64,000 nt of DNA, from positions 2,108,001 through 2,172,000 of the forward strand of contig OY969903.1 in the NCBI GenBank assembly GCA_963704405.1, written 5' to 3'. The translations under genes were made by a program, and so were the position numbers. Positions 27,056 to 37,815 of the stretch are shown here, one piece after another. The DNA comes from MFD01213-c1 sp963704405. GTDB taxonomy: Bacteria; Planctomycetota; Phycisphaerae; Tepidisphaerales; Tepidisphaeraceae. Every line of letters begins with the position of its first letter. Position 1 is the first letter of the stretch. The notes beneath the pieces are model-generated. The model did not search any database. It saw only the letters and a program-made list of their open reading frames with translations, and was not told where the DNA came from.

Positions 27056-30000
27056 TCAGGCTGTGATGGTGGTTTTGGTGTTGAAGATGGTAGAGGCGAC
27101 GGTGGGTTTCTTTTTTGTGGTTGTTGCGGTGGGTGTGGTGGCCGTCGTTGTTGCGGGCGCTGAGGTGCCAGTTGCGATTTGAGCGGCGGGCGTGGCCAAT
27201 TGGGTAGTGTTTGTGATGGTTGTTGTGACGCCTGTGGCCGCGGAGGGAATGATTTCTATGGCGTCGACCTTGGCGTTGTCAGTAGTGGTGGTGAAGGCGA
27301 TGGTGATTTTGCCGTTGCTGTCGGCGGTCGTGGTGAAGGTCTGGACTACGGCTTTGTTGGCTCCGCCGGCGGCGGTGAAGATGTCGAAGTTGGTGAGGAC
27401 AGCCACGCCATTGATGGAGACGTTGAAGAGACGCTGGCTGGCGGCGGTCCACCAGGTTTCGGCAAAGTGGAGGCGGACGGTGCAGGCGGAGCCGGGGGTC
27501 AGGCCGGGGATGATGTAGCTGAATTGCTTGCCGGTGCGCTCAGACTGATAGACGTTGGCGGGCGCCGCGTTGGTGACACCGGCGGTGCTGACAGTGTTTG
27601 TAACCGTGTAGGTGGAACCGCCGACGAAGTCGGTGTCGGCAAGGAAGGAGCCGGTGGCGGGTCCACCGCTGGCGATCGCGATGGGGTTGACGATGGCGGC
27701 GGGGATCGCGCTCGCCTCGATGGTTTTGGCACTTTCGCCGGCGGGGTTGACGGCGGTGATCTGATAGTAGTACGTCGAGCCGTTGGTCAGGCCGATGTCG
27801 GTGAAGGTGGGAGCAGTGATGCCGGTTTTGTAGGCAGTCGCGCCTTCGGCGCCGGGGGTGGTGGAGCGATAGATGTTGTAGGAGGCTGCGCCGGGTGCGG
27901 TGTTCCAACTCAGCGTGACCTGGGCGCTTCCGCCGGTGGCGACGAGGTTTGTCGGGGCAGCGGGAGGCGCGGAGGCGGGGGTGATCTGGATGCCGTCGAC
28001 TTTGGCATTGTCGAGCGCAGTGGTGAAAGCGATGGTAATCGTGCCGGTGGAATCCGCGGTGGCGGCGAAGGTTTGGGCGACAGCTTTATTAGCGCCGCCG
28101 GCGGCGGTGAAGATGTCAAAATTGGTGAGGACGGGGACCGTGTTAATCGCGACGCTGAATTTGCGTTTGCCGGCGGTGGTCCACCAGGTTTCGGCGAAGT
28201 CGAGGCGGACGTTGTACGCCGCGCTGGGGGTCAGGTTAGGGATGGTGTAGCTGAAGGTTTTACCAGTGCGTTCGGTTTGGTAGACGGCCAGGGCGCGGGA
28301 TTGGTCACGCCGCTGGTGTCAATGGCGTTAGAGACGGTGAAGGTGGAACCGCCGGTGAAATCCGTGTCGGAGACGAATGCGCCAATCGCTGCGCCGCCGG
28401 CGTCGATGGAGATGCCGGGAGCGGTGGCGACGGCGGTGACGTTGACCGTCGCACTTGCGGAAAGCGCTCCTGCGGCGGCGGTGATGATGTCGGTTCCGGT
28501 CCCTGTGACCGGCGCGGTGTAGACGCCGCTGGTTGTGATGGATCCGCCTGCGCCACCGGCGCTGATAGACCAGGTGAAGGCGGGCTGGATCGTCATCGCG
28601 TTGCCGAACTGATCGCTTGAGGCGGCGGTGAAGGTTTGCCTGGCGGAATTAGCGACGAAGGCGGAGGCCGGTGTGACGATGATGCCGGTGAGGGTTTGAG
28701 TGACAGTGACCTGGACGGAACTGGTGAGGGAGAGGCCGCCTTGATCGATGATCGTGACCTGGAAGGTATAGACACCGGCTTTTGTGAAGGTGGCGGTGGT
28801 GGTTTTGGCGCTGTTGACGCCGTTGGTGGAGAAGCTGACGGGGGCGGGCGGTGTGCCAAGGGTGGACCAGGTGTAGGTGAGGTTGGATTCACCGCCGTCG
28901 TCTGCGCCGAGGACGGAGAGGATTGTCGTTGTGCCGGTCACGGTTGCAGGCGCGGCGGCGGCTGGTGTCGCGAGGGTCGGAGCAGCGTTGGTGGCGTTCT
29001 GGATGATGCTGACGTTGTCGAAGGTAGAAGTGTTGAGAAGTGCTGCGTTATGAGCGGTGACGGAGAGGCCCACAAACGTGCTGGCGTTCATGGCAATGGT
29101 GATGGAGGTGACGAGGTTCCATTTTATGCCGTCGGGCGACATATATGCGGTGAAAAGGTTGCCTGCACGCACGAGCTTGACCCAGTGCGGCGGGGTCGCG
29201 GCGCCGGGCAGAAGATAATTAGTGGAACCATTCGTGGTGTCGCGATCCTCGAATTGCGCGCCGTTGGCGGAGCTGAGCTCCATCGTGACGTGACGAGCGC
29301 CGGCGGAAAGCGATTCGCGAATCATCACGCCGGCCTTGGCCCAGGGGTCGGTATTAGTGATGGAAGTGACGCGTGCGATGATCTGACCGTCGCCGTTGAG
29401 GGGCTGATAGGCATATTGGAAGGCGTCGGCGGCGCCGTAGATGTCGGCGCCTGCCGGCGACGGTCCAGACGTTATTTGAGAAAGTAGTGGAACCTGCCAG
29501 GCCGACTGCGCCGATGTCTGCGGCAGCCCAGGGCGCTGGCAGCAGGGGGTTGGCTTGGGTGGTTGCGCTGGCGACGGTGCTGTAGACCGAATCAACGCCG
29601 GCGTTAGTGGCGCGGACGCGGTAGTAATAGAGGGTGGACGCGATGAGGCCGACGTCGTTGTAGGTGGTGGTCGTGCCGCTGACGGCGGCGACCTGGATGA
29701 AGGTGATGTTGTCGGTGGATCGCTCGATCTTAAAGCCGGTGACTGTGGCGGAGATTTCGGTCCAGCTCAGGTTGATCTGGTTATTTGATGCCGTGGTGGC
29801 GGTGAGGGATGTGGGGGCGGCGGGCGCGCTGGGGCCGCGCCGAAGGTGACATTATCGAAAGTGGAAGTGTTGACGGCGGTGTTGTTGTGGGCGGTGACGG
29901 CTAAGCCGATGAAGGCGCTGGAGTTCATGGGGATGGTCACGCTTGCGACCTGAGTCCAGTTGATGCCATCGGCGGACATGAAGCCGGTGAAGACATTGCC

Positions 30001-33000
30001 GTTGCGAAGGAGTTTGACCCAGTAGGTGGGGGCGGCGTAGATGCTGGGGAGGATGTAGCTGGTAGCGCCGCCGACGGTGGAGCGGTCTTCGAATTCCGCG
30101 CCGTTGATGGCGCTGATTTCCATCGTGACGTGCCGGGCATTGGCGGCGAGCGATTCGCGGATCATCACGCCGGCCTTGGCCCAGGGATCGGTGTTGGTGA
30201 TGGAGGTGACGCGGGCGATGATCTGACCGTCGCCGGTGATGGGCTGGTAAACGTATTGGAAGGCGTCGGCCTGGTTGTAGATGTCGTCGCCGGAACCGCT
30301 GACGGTGAAGGTGCTGGTGGCGGGGGCGTAGGTGGCGTTGCCGGCGGTGCTGACGGAGCCGATGTCGGTATTGTTCCAGGGATTGGGAAGACCGACGAAG
30401 GTGGTGGAGCTGGCGAGGGGGGAGTTGGCGGAATCACCGGCGGGGTTGTAGGCGCGGACGCGATAATAGTAGGTGGTGCTGCCGGAGAGGTTGGAATCGG
30501 TATAGACGGTGACGTTGGCGGAGGTGGTGGCGACGAGCGACCAGGCGGTGAGGCCGTCGAGGCTGCGCTCGATTTTGTAGCCGCTCTCGGCGGTGACGTC
30601 GGTCCAGGTGAGGGTGATCTGCTTTGCGGAGATGGCGTTAGCGGTGAGGGTGCCCGGGGAGGCGGGGGGCTGGGTGTTGGAAATGGGGCCGACGGCGATG
30701 GCGGTGGAGGGAAACCCTTCGGCGGAGGGTGTGACGGCGGTTACATGATAGTAATAGGTGACGCCGGCGGTTGCGGCCGCATCGACATAACCGGGGGCGG
30801 CCAGAAGCGCGGCGTTGAGTTTGGTGAAGACGCCGGTGGCGGTTGTGGAGCGGTAGACGTTGTAGCCGATGATGTTGGATTCGGGATTGGGGGCCCATTG
30901 GAGGGAGATGCCGAGGTTCTGCGCGGCTACGGCGGTGAGGCTGAAGGGGGCGGCGGGTTGAAGGTCGGGGCGGACGTTCTGGATGATATAGACGTTGTCG
31001 TTGAAGTCGAAGTTGGCGACGGAGCCGCCGTAGTCCATGGTCATGATGAACGTGTTGGGGACGAGGTTGCCGGAGCGGTCGCGAAGGGGATAGAAGCGGA
31101 CGTGGTGACCGCCGCCATTGGTGGTGGTTTGCAGGGCGTCGTCGGAGTATTCACCATCGATCTGCCAGCCGAACGAAGCGGCGGGGGTGAAGCGGGCGAG
31201 GGATTGGATGAAGGTGTTGTTGGGGCCGTAAGACTGCGGGAAGACTTGCTGATCGGAATCGGAGAGGGTGGTCCAGAGGGAATTGGGTGAACCAGCAGCG
31301 CCTTTGGCGAACCATTGGAGATGGACGGCGTTGCCTTGGCCGCGCCAGGACATGAACTGCTGCACGGTGACGGGCTGGGTGGTGTCGGCAGCTTGCCAGT
31401 AGGGGGAGAGAATTTCTTCGCCGTAGTAGGTGGGGGTGGTTGCGCCTTCGGTGAGAAGCGAGGGGTGACCGGCGGCGATGTTGGTTTGGAATCCGCCGAG
31501 GAGATTGATTTGGGTTTGCAGGCTGGGTTCTTCGCTGCTTTCGGAATCTTTTTGCCAGTAACCGGCAAGGGCGACGATCTTGGCGGGGGCGATGGAGTCG
31601 TTGCTGTTGATGGTGAGCGTGCCGTTGAAGACGCCGCCGCCGGCGGAGTTGGAACCGTTGGTTTCGTTGTATGGAACTGAAGGCGCGGTGGTGGCGATGA
31701 ATTTAAGCGTGAGGGTGAGCGTGCCGCCGTTGGCGGCCACGACAGTGTTGACAGGCGGGGGGCTGATGAGCTGCCAGGCGGCGCTGTTCAGCGTGATGGA
31801 ACTGATGGTCAGCGGGAGAGTGCCGGTGTTTTGGACGATGAGGACGGCGGTGTCGTGGACGATGTCGCCGAGTGTGGCGTTGGGATTCTGGATGCGGCTG
31901 AAGACCATGCGATCGTTGAAGGGAAGGACGTCCGGGTTGATCAGCGACATGACGGGGGCGGCCGGGGCGGCGATCACATTACGGATGATTGCGACGACAT
32001 CGTTGCCGTCGGGTTGTGTGAAATCTTCGGCGGTGACGACAAAGGCATTGGGAACGACCGAGCCGTCGGGATTGCGAAGCGTATAGAACCGTACCTTGCG
32101 GCGATCGGGAACGCTTGGCTCCCAGGTGTTGAGGGAATCTTCGCTGAAGGCGTCGCGCTGGGTAACGCCGTCGGCATTGGTGAAAACGGGGAACGTGGCA
32201 TAAAGGCCGAAGGCGGCCGCGCCGGGGTCGAAGGTGGTTGAGCCGATGAAGTTGGGGTTGACGGTTTGGGCATCGGCGGCGCCGACGGTGAAAAGCTGCG
32301 TACGCGCTGAGGTGACGCCGGGCGTATAGTAACCGAATCGGACGGATGGAGCAGAGGCGGCGGAGAAGACGGCCATCGGTTGAATCGTGACCGCTCCGGG
32401 GCCGGCTTTGATGAGCTGTGGCATGACGACTTCGTCGTTGGGAGTAGTCAGCGGTTCGGTGGAGTTGTACAGGGCGGTGTCGTTGGGGTTGGAATCGCCG
32501 TCGAAGGAGGGGATTTGATAGAGATCGAGAATGTGCTGGAGGGAGGGTTCGTTGTTTCCGCCGACGCCGGTGGTGGCCAGGCCTCGGAGGGTGATAGCGA
32601 GGGAGGGATTTTTGTTGTCGTTGCTGGTGATGGTGAGTGTTGCGGCTTTGACTCCAGCGCCGGCGGCGCTGGTGGGGTTGAAGGCGACGGCGACGTTGAT
32701 GGATGCGCCGGGCTGCAGCGTGAGGGGGAGCGCGGGGGGATTAATGAGCTGGAACAGGGCGGCGTTTGCGCCGGAGAGCGCGAGCCCGCCGGCGGTGATG
32801 GTGAGAGGCGTGGTGCCGGTGTTGGAGATGGGGAGGTTTTGGGCGGCGCTGGGGGCGCCGTCCATCGGGTCGTTAAAAAGGAGCTGGGTTTTGGCGACGG
32901 CGATGCTGGGGTCAATGGGTTTGACGAGGATTAGTTTTTGTGCGCCGTAGTCGGCGACGTACATGAAACCGGTGGCGTTGTCTTCGGCGAGATCGACGGG

Positions 33001-34686
33001 GGCGTTGAAGCCATTGAGGCCGCTGATGGCGGCGTTGGAGGCGATGATGTTGCCGGCGGGGCCAATGCTGAGCGCTTCGATGTTGGCCGGTCCGCTGTAG
33101 CAGGCGACCAATAGCTTGCCGTCGAGCGCGCCGTGGAAGGCGTTGCCGCGGTATTGGATGATGCCGTCGGCGGAAAAATGTTGGCCGAAATCAAAGGCGG
33201 GAGGGCGCCAGTTGCGATCGGGGAGCGTGCCGACGGGATAGGCGGAGAATTCGGCGGTGTCGACGCCGGCGGTGGGGTTGCCGCCGTCGAGCACCCATTC
33301 GTCGCGGGCAGGGTTTGGGTGGCCGTAGTAACCGCCTTTGACGATGTCGTCGAGATAGTCGTCTTCAACCTGCTGAACATTGGTGAGGCCGGGGACGGCG
33401 GGGCCGGTGTATGGGCCGTTGACGGTGGAGTCGATGCGCGGGCCGGCAGGGATGGCTGTGGGGGTGGCTGGTGTGTTTCCACCGGAGGTGGAACCGTTGA
33501 CGGGAGCGTAAAGGTGACCGTTGCTGGCAAAGATGAAGTCGTAGGCGTTGCGGACGCCGTCGGCGTAGAGGGTGAGGGGCGTGCCGGCGGCGAAGGGATC
33601 ATAATTGCCGGCAGGATTGTTTTCGGTCTGCACGTTCAGCGGACCCTGGCCTCCGACGATGCGGGCGGCGATGGCGGTGGTGTCGACGCGCAGAATGGCG
33701 TCGGTCAGGAGATGTTCATTGCGGAAGCCCCAATCGGAATCGGGAGCGCCCATTGCGGTGGTGCTGGCCTGTGAAACATATAGTGCGCCGTCGGGGCCGA
33801 AGTGGAGCTGGTTGGTGACGTGGTCGCGCACGCTGCGGGGCAGGCCGACGACATAGTCCTGAACCTGATCCAGATTGGGGCCGCTGAGACGGGTGATTTT
33901 GCCGGTCCAGTCGGGGCCGTTGCTCAGGGCGTAATAAGTGTTGGTGGTCCAGAGGATCAGATTGTTTGCGGTGGAGGCGGGGTCAAATTCGATGCCGTTG
34001 ATGAAACGGTTGCCGCCGTTGGCGGTCTGGATGGAGGTGATGGCCTGGGGCGCGCTGAGTGTTCCATCGGCATTAATAGTAAAGCGATAGATGATGCCAT
34101 CGAGCGTTGAGGCGTAGAGCTTTCCGTCGGGGCCCTTGGTGACGCAGGTATATTGCTTGGCGGGGGCGGCGGTCAGCGCGACCTGCTGGAATTTCAGTGA
34201 TGGGTCGGAAACGGTGCTGGATGTTCCGGTGGTGAAAGTTGACGTAAATGGAACGAGCGAAGCGCCCGTGAGGTCGGTGATGCCGGCGGTGGCGGTGAAG
34301 GTGTAGCTGGTGTTGGGATCGAGCAGCGTGAGCGGGCGGAGGACGATGAGATCGCCGCTGCCGGAGGTGTTGAGATTCGCGGGGATGAGCAGGCCGTCGC
34401 TGGTGCGCTGGAGGAAGGCGTTGGCGGAGGTGAGGGTTGTGGTGTCGATGCCGCCATTGGGGACGACGAGGTTGGCGGAGATGAACTGGTCGCGCAGGAC
34501 ATTGCCTGAGTTGTTGGCCGGGCTGACGGACGACACAGACGGCTGGGAAAGTGAGGCGGTTTGAGCGGCGGGTGACGCCAGCATCGAAACGGCCGGCTGC
34601 AACGGCGAGGCGGTCATCAGCCGACGGTCTTCAAGGCGCTCGAGAACGGGACGGATAGCCCGACGGAGAATCTTCTGGTTTTTCAT
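27056..34686 (-). CDS. Giant secreted multidomain protein: LEPR-type signal, sugar-dehydrogenase propeller, FN3, malectin (three frame breaks)
   Basis: About 2540 codons starting at the ATG at 34686 (AGGA ribosome site). In order: planctomycete export motif LERLEDRRLM (residues 14-23); a Big_5-like Ig domain; a glucose/sorbosone-dehydrogenase-like propeller (about 165-600; NGIEFDPAS, HFGPDGALYVSQ, YADGVRNAYDFIFA, VADYGAQKL); two choice-of-anchor-D domains (LPISNTGTTPLTITAGG, LIVQNTGTLPLTISSITLNS); FN3 domains; two concanavalin-like regularly repeated modules (NGDGQIIARVTSITNTDPWA style); Ig/PKD-like domains; and at the C-terminus two malectin domains (ERTGKTFSYTIPNL; AETWW; LTNFDIFTAAGGANKAV) separated by FN3. 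The reading frame breaks near 29825, 29455 and 28292; each neighbouring frame resumes the same domain. It is probably a surface carbohydrate-binding protein. Confidence 0.75.
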
Positions 34687-34910
34687 GGATTGTCCTGAGG
34701 CGGTGGAATCTGCCAAGAACCAGCACCCACTGGTGAGCAGAGATGAAGTTAGAATACACCGGATTTGGCGGTTCGCCAGTGGGTTTAGGGGCCGGCAGGG
34801 CCGGAAATTATTGGACAGCAGGGGTGAGGCGGGCGTGCGCAGAGCGCGCTAAAAATTTACACGCGCCTGGATGACGACGGATTACGTCTCTTGATCCATC
34901 GAGAGGATGG

Positions 34911-37598
34911 CTATTGATAGTGCGTCAGCGTCCACAGGACGATGTTTTTGACTAACGATTGGCAGTATGTGGGTGTGTAACCGGTGATGCCCCATGTGTT
35001 GGTGTCGAGCAGGCCGGTGGTGATATCCAGGTCGCTGATGATGACAGTCCCTTTGCCGACGGTCAGGTAGTCGAGCGCCGGTATAGTCCCTTTAAGTTGT
35101 TCGGAGGCGTATCGGCGGAGGCGGGGTTTGGGGAGGGGGTCGGTGCAGGAGTCGCCGCCGGCGAGAATGGGATGGGATGCGGGAAGAGCGGCAGTTTGAG
35201 CTTCGGGGAATGCTTTGGGGAGGAGATGCTCGCGAACGGATTTGATGAAGTCTTTCGAACCGCCGGCGGAATCGATCAGGAGTATTCCGCCGGTGTCAAC
35301 GTAGTGGCGCAGCGCGGGAAGGTCCATTTTTTCGAAATCGACGGCTGCATTTCCGGTGAGGACGGCGACGGGCGCGGTCATGGGGTTCAGATCATGCATC
35401 GTGGTGGGGACGGGAGTGATTCCGAGGCTGGTCTCGGTTTGAAACCAGCGCGGGAAGCGCAGCCACGCGCCGGGCTCGGGATCCCATGCGCCGCTGTAGG
35501 TGATGCGGGCGACGGGGATGATGCCGCTGGGGGAGAAGTCGGGTGGGGGGACGTAGGAGGTCGCGAGACGCCGGCGGAAGCCGTCGAGGCCGGCGGCATA
35601 CACAGCGAGGTTTACGCCGAGGCGGCATTGGGAATTTAGAGTTTTGCCTCGCTGGGCGACCCAGCTTTTAGTGATGTCCGTGGGGCAATAAACCACGAGC
35701 AGGCGCTGGCCGTTGGAGAGGCCCTTGAGCGGTGGGCGATCGGCGGCGGGCAGCGGATAGACCAGCGAATAGAGCGGATGGTCCGGCGGGAGCGTTTTCC
35801 ATTGATAGTCGGAAAAGGCCTGCTGCGTGAGTTTGTCGACGAAGCCGTCCATGTCGGGGGAATCGAGTTCGCGGTGGACGAAGATGATGCCTCCTGCGTC
35901 TGTGTATTGGCGAAGCTTGAAGGCGTCGTCGGCGGAGAGGTCGGGAGGGGTGTCGGTGCTGATAAACAGGAGGGGACAATCCATCCATTCGGACCAGTTG
36001 CGGCTGAGGTCAGCCACGCCCCAGGCAAATTGCTGCTCCAGTTGATGAGAGCCGAAGTCGGCAAGCTTGGAGGCATCGCGCGGGCGGTTGTTCCATTCTC
36101 CGGCGAAGCGCAGTTTGTTGATAAAGAGCGGATGGCGGCCGCGGGCAAGGAAGAGGAGGCGAAACGCCGTTTCGATTTCCGCTCCGTCTGTGCCGCCCCA
36201 GGAGCCATCTTTGGCCTGCTCGTGCATGAGGAGTGCGGCCCATTCGCGATACCAGTCATGGGAACCGAAGGTTTTGAATCCGGTCGCCAGGGCGGCGCGT
36301 TCGATGCCGTAGATTGTATAGCCCGTATGAGCGGTGGGCTGCAATAGCTGATCGTCCGCACCGAGCCAGTCGAGCGCGCGCTGGATGGCGCCGACGACCT
36401 GAGGCTTGGCGCTGCTGGCGCCTTTGCCGCCGATGATGGTCTGTTGTTCCAGGGCGACGGAAAGGCTGGTTATTCCGGCGACGGTCATGGGAAGCAGGGA
36501 GTTGTCATTGGCGACGTAGTTCCAACCGCCGCCCTTCGCCTGCACCTTGATCCAGTGCTGTTCAATATTGTTCCAGTAATCGTCAGAGGCGGTGAGCCCG
36601 GCTTGCGTACCTGCCCAGACTCCGAGCATTCCGTACTGGGAATTCGAATTGTCCCATGATGAATCGGTCAGCACCTCGCCTTTGGCGGGCATGATGTAAC
36701 CGTAAGCTCCTTCACGGGCGGCGCTGACCAGCCAACTGAAGTCGTGCTGGAGGACGCTGCGGTCTTCAGGCCGATCGAACAACGAGAGCGCCGAAGCGCG
36801 AATGGAATGAGAATAAGTTGCGTGATTGCCGGTGATGTCGAATGCCTTAAGGCGGTCCAGCAAGTTTTTGACGATCGGGCTCGTGATGGCAAGTCGAGGA
36901 TCGTTGACGGCGTTGCCTCCATGAAGCAGGGCGTAGACGCAGAGCGCATCGGCGCCGGGGAGGGCGTCCGGGATTGTATATGCCGGTAGTTGCCCATCGG
37001 GCAGAGCGTTGATGAGGAAATCCGCCGCGTGCTGGATGGATTGGCCGACGCGCTCATCGGTCACCGCGCCATCCAGAACGACTTTTGGCCGAACTGCGTG
37101 CAGCCCGGCCCACGGGACGGCGGGCGACGGTGGCGGGGCTTGAATGGTTGGAGTTGGCGGGGCCTGGGGCTCCGGGGTGGCGACGGCTTCGGTCACCGCG
37201 GGGGGTGGCGCGGGCGGGTGGCTAATTGGAGCGGGCGCTGCGGGCGGCGTGGTTGCCACGTTGCTGGATGATGAGCCGAAGAGCACGTAGAGCGTGAAGA
37301 TCAGTACGACGGCGACGGAACCGATGATGGTATAAAGCACACCTTTGTCGAGGCCTTGATTCAGGTGGTGGCTGTCATGCGAAGGCGGGTTGAATTCCGG
37401 TTCGTCGTCCTGGAGAGTGTCTTCAATGTCGGAAAGCTTCACGGCTTTTCGTGGCGGCAGCGGGGCTGGCCGCGGGGCGGGTGATATGTCGGTTTGGCGG
37501 GTGGGTGCTCGGACGACACTGGCGCAGCTGGGGCAAATGCCGGCGATTCCTTCGAAGGTAACCTTGGCTTTGCAGTTGGGGCACTGCAGGGTGGGCAT
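34911..37598 (-). CDS. Zinc-ribbon membrane protein with alpha-toroid and two DUF4159 domains
   Basis: 895 residues. A zinc ribbon heads the protein (MPTLQCPNCKAKVTFEGIAG, then ICPSC). A Pro-rich cytoplasmic linker, one membrane helix (VLYTIIGSVAVVLIFTLYVL, about 90-110) and a Pro/Ala-rich stalk follow. The exported part has a terpene-cyclase-like alpha/alpha toroid (about 175-500; QYGMLGVWAGTQAGL, AKDGSWGGTDGAEIETAFRL). Two DUF4159 modules follow (LLFISTDTPPDLSADDAFKL; YVDTGGILLIDSAGG), a glutamine-amidotransferase-like fold common in planctomycetes. It is the second of four large envelope genes in this minus-strand run. Function unknown; a scaffold or carbohydrate/terpenoid-related role would be speculation. 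Confidence 0.82.
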   Translation of the reverse strand: MPTLQCPNCKAKVTFEGIAGICPSCASVVRAPTRQTDISPAPRPAPLPPRKAVKLSDIEDTLQDDEPEFNPPSHDSHHLNQGLDKGVLYTIIGSVAVVLIFTLYVLFGSSSSNVATTPPAAPAPISHPPAPPPAVTEAVATPEPQAPPTPTIQAPPPSPAVPWAGLHAVRPKVVLDGAVTDERVGQSIQHAADFLINALPDGQLPAYTIPDALPGADALCVYALLHGGNAVNDPRLAITSPIVKNLLDRLKAFDITGNHATYSHSIRASALSLFDRPEDRSVLQHDFSWLVSAAREGAYGYIMPAKGEVLTDSSWDNSNSQYGMLGVWAGTQAGLTASDDYWNNIEQHWIKVQAKGGGWNYVANDNSLLPMTVAGITSLSVALEQQTIIGGKGASSAKPQVVGAIQRALDWLGADDQLLQPTAHTGYTIYGIERAALATGFKTFGSHDWYREWAALLMHEQAKDGSWGGTDGAEIETAFRLLFLARGRHPLFINKLRFAGEWNNRPRDASKLADFGSHQLEQQFAWGVADLSRNWSEWMDCPLLFISTDTPPDLSADDAFKLRQYTDAGGIIFVHRELDSPDMDGFVDKLTQQAFSDYQWKTLPPDHPLYSLVYPLPAADRPPLKGLSNGQRLLVVYCPTDITKSWVAQRGKTLNSQCRLGVNLAVYAAGLDGFRRRLATSYVPPPDFSPSGIIPVARITYSGAWDPEPGAWLRFPRWFQTETSLGITPVPTTMHDLNPMTAPVAVLTGNAAVDFEKMDLPALRHYVDTGGILLIDSAGGSKDFIKSVREHLLPKAFPEAQTAALPASHPILAGGDSCTDPLPKPRLRRYASEQLKGTIPALDYLTVGKGTVIISDLDITTGLLDTNTWGITGYTPTYCQSLVKNIVLWTLTHYQ

Positions 37599-37815
37599 GG
37601 ATTGGACCTCTGAGTATCAAGCCTTGGGTTGGAGCAGGGGACGCCGCGTTTAGAGGCGAGCGTGATAACCTTGCGTTAAAAAACGTTTGACCGCCGAAGG
37701 GATGATAGCAGCAGGGCGGGTGGAATTACCACCATGGGTAAGACACGTTGCCCGGCAAGATCATTTGATGCCGAACAGGCAGCGACCTGAGATATTGGTT
37801 GTGGCGAGATATTTT

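Noticed and set aside
27179..34110. Several long Gly/Ala/Val-rich plus-strand frames opposite the giant protein
   Set aside because: Low-complexity mirror images of the Ser/Thr/Ala/Pro-rich coding strand; the minus strand carries clear domains.
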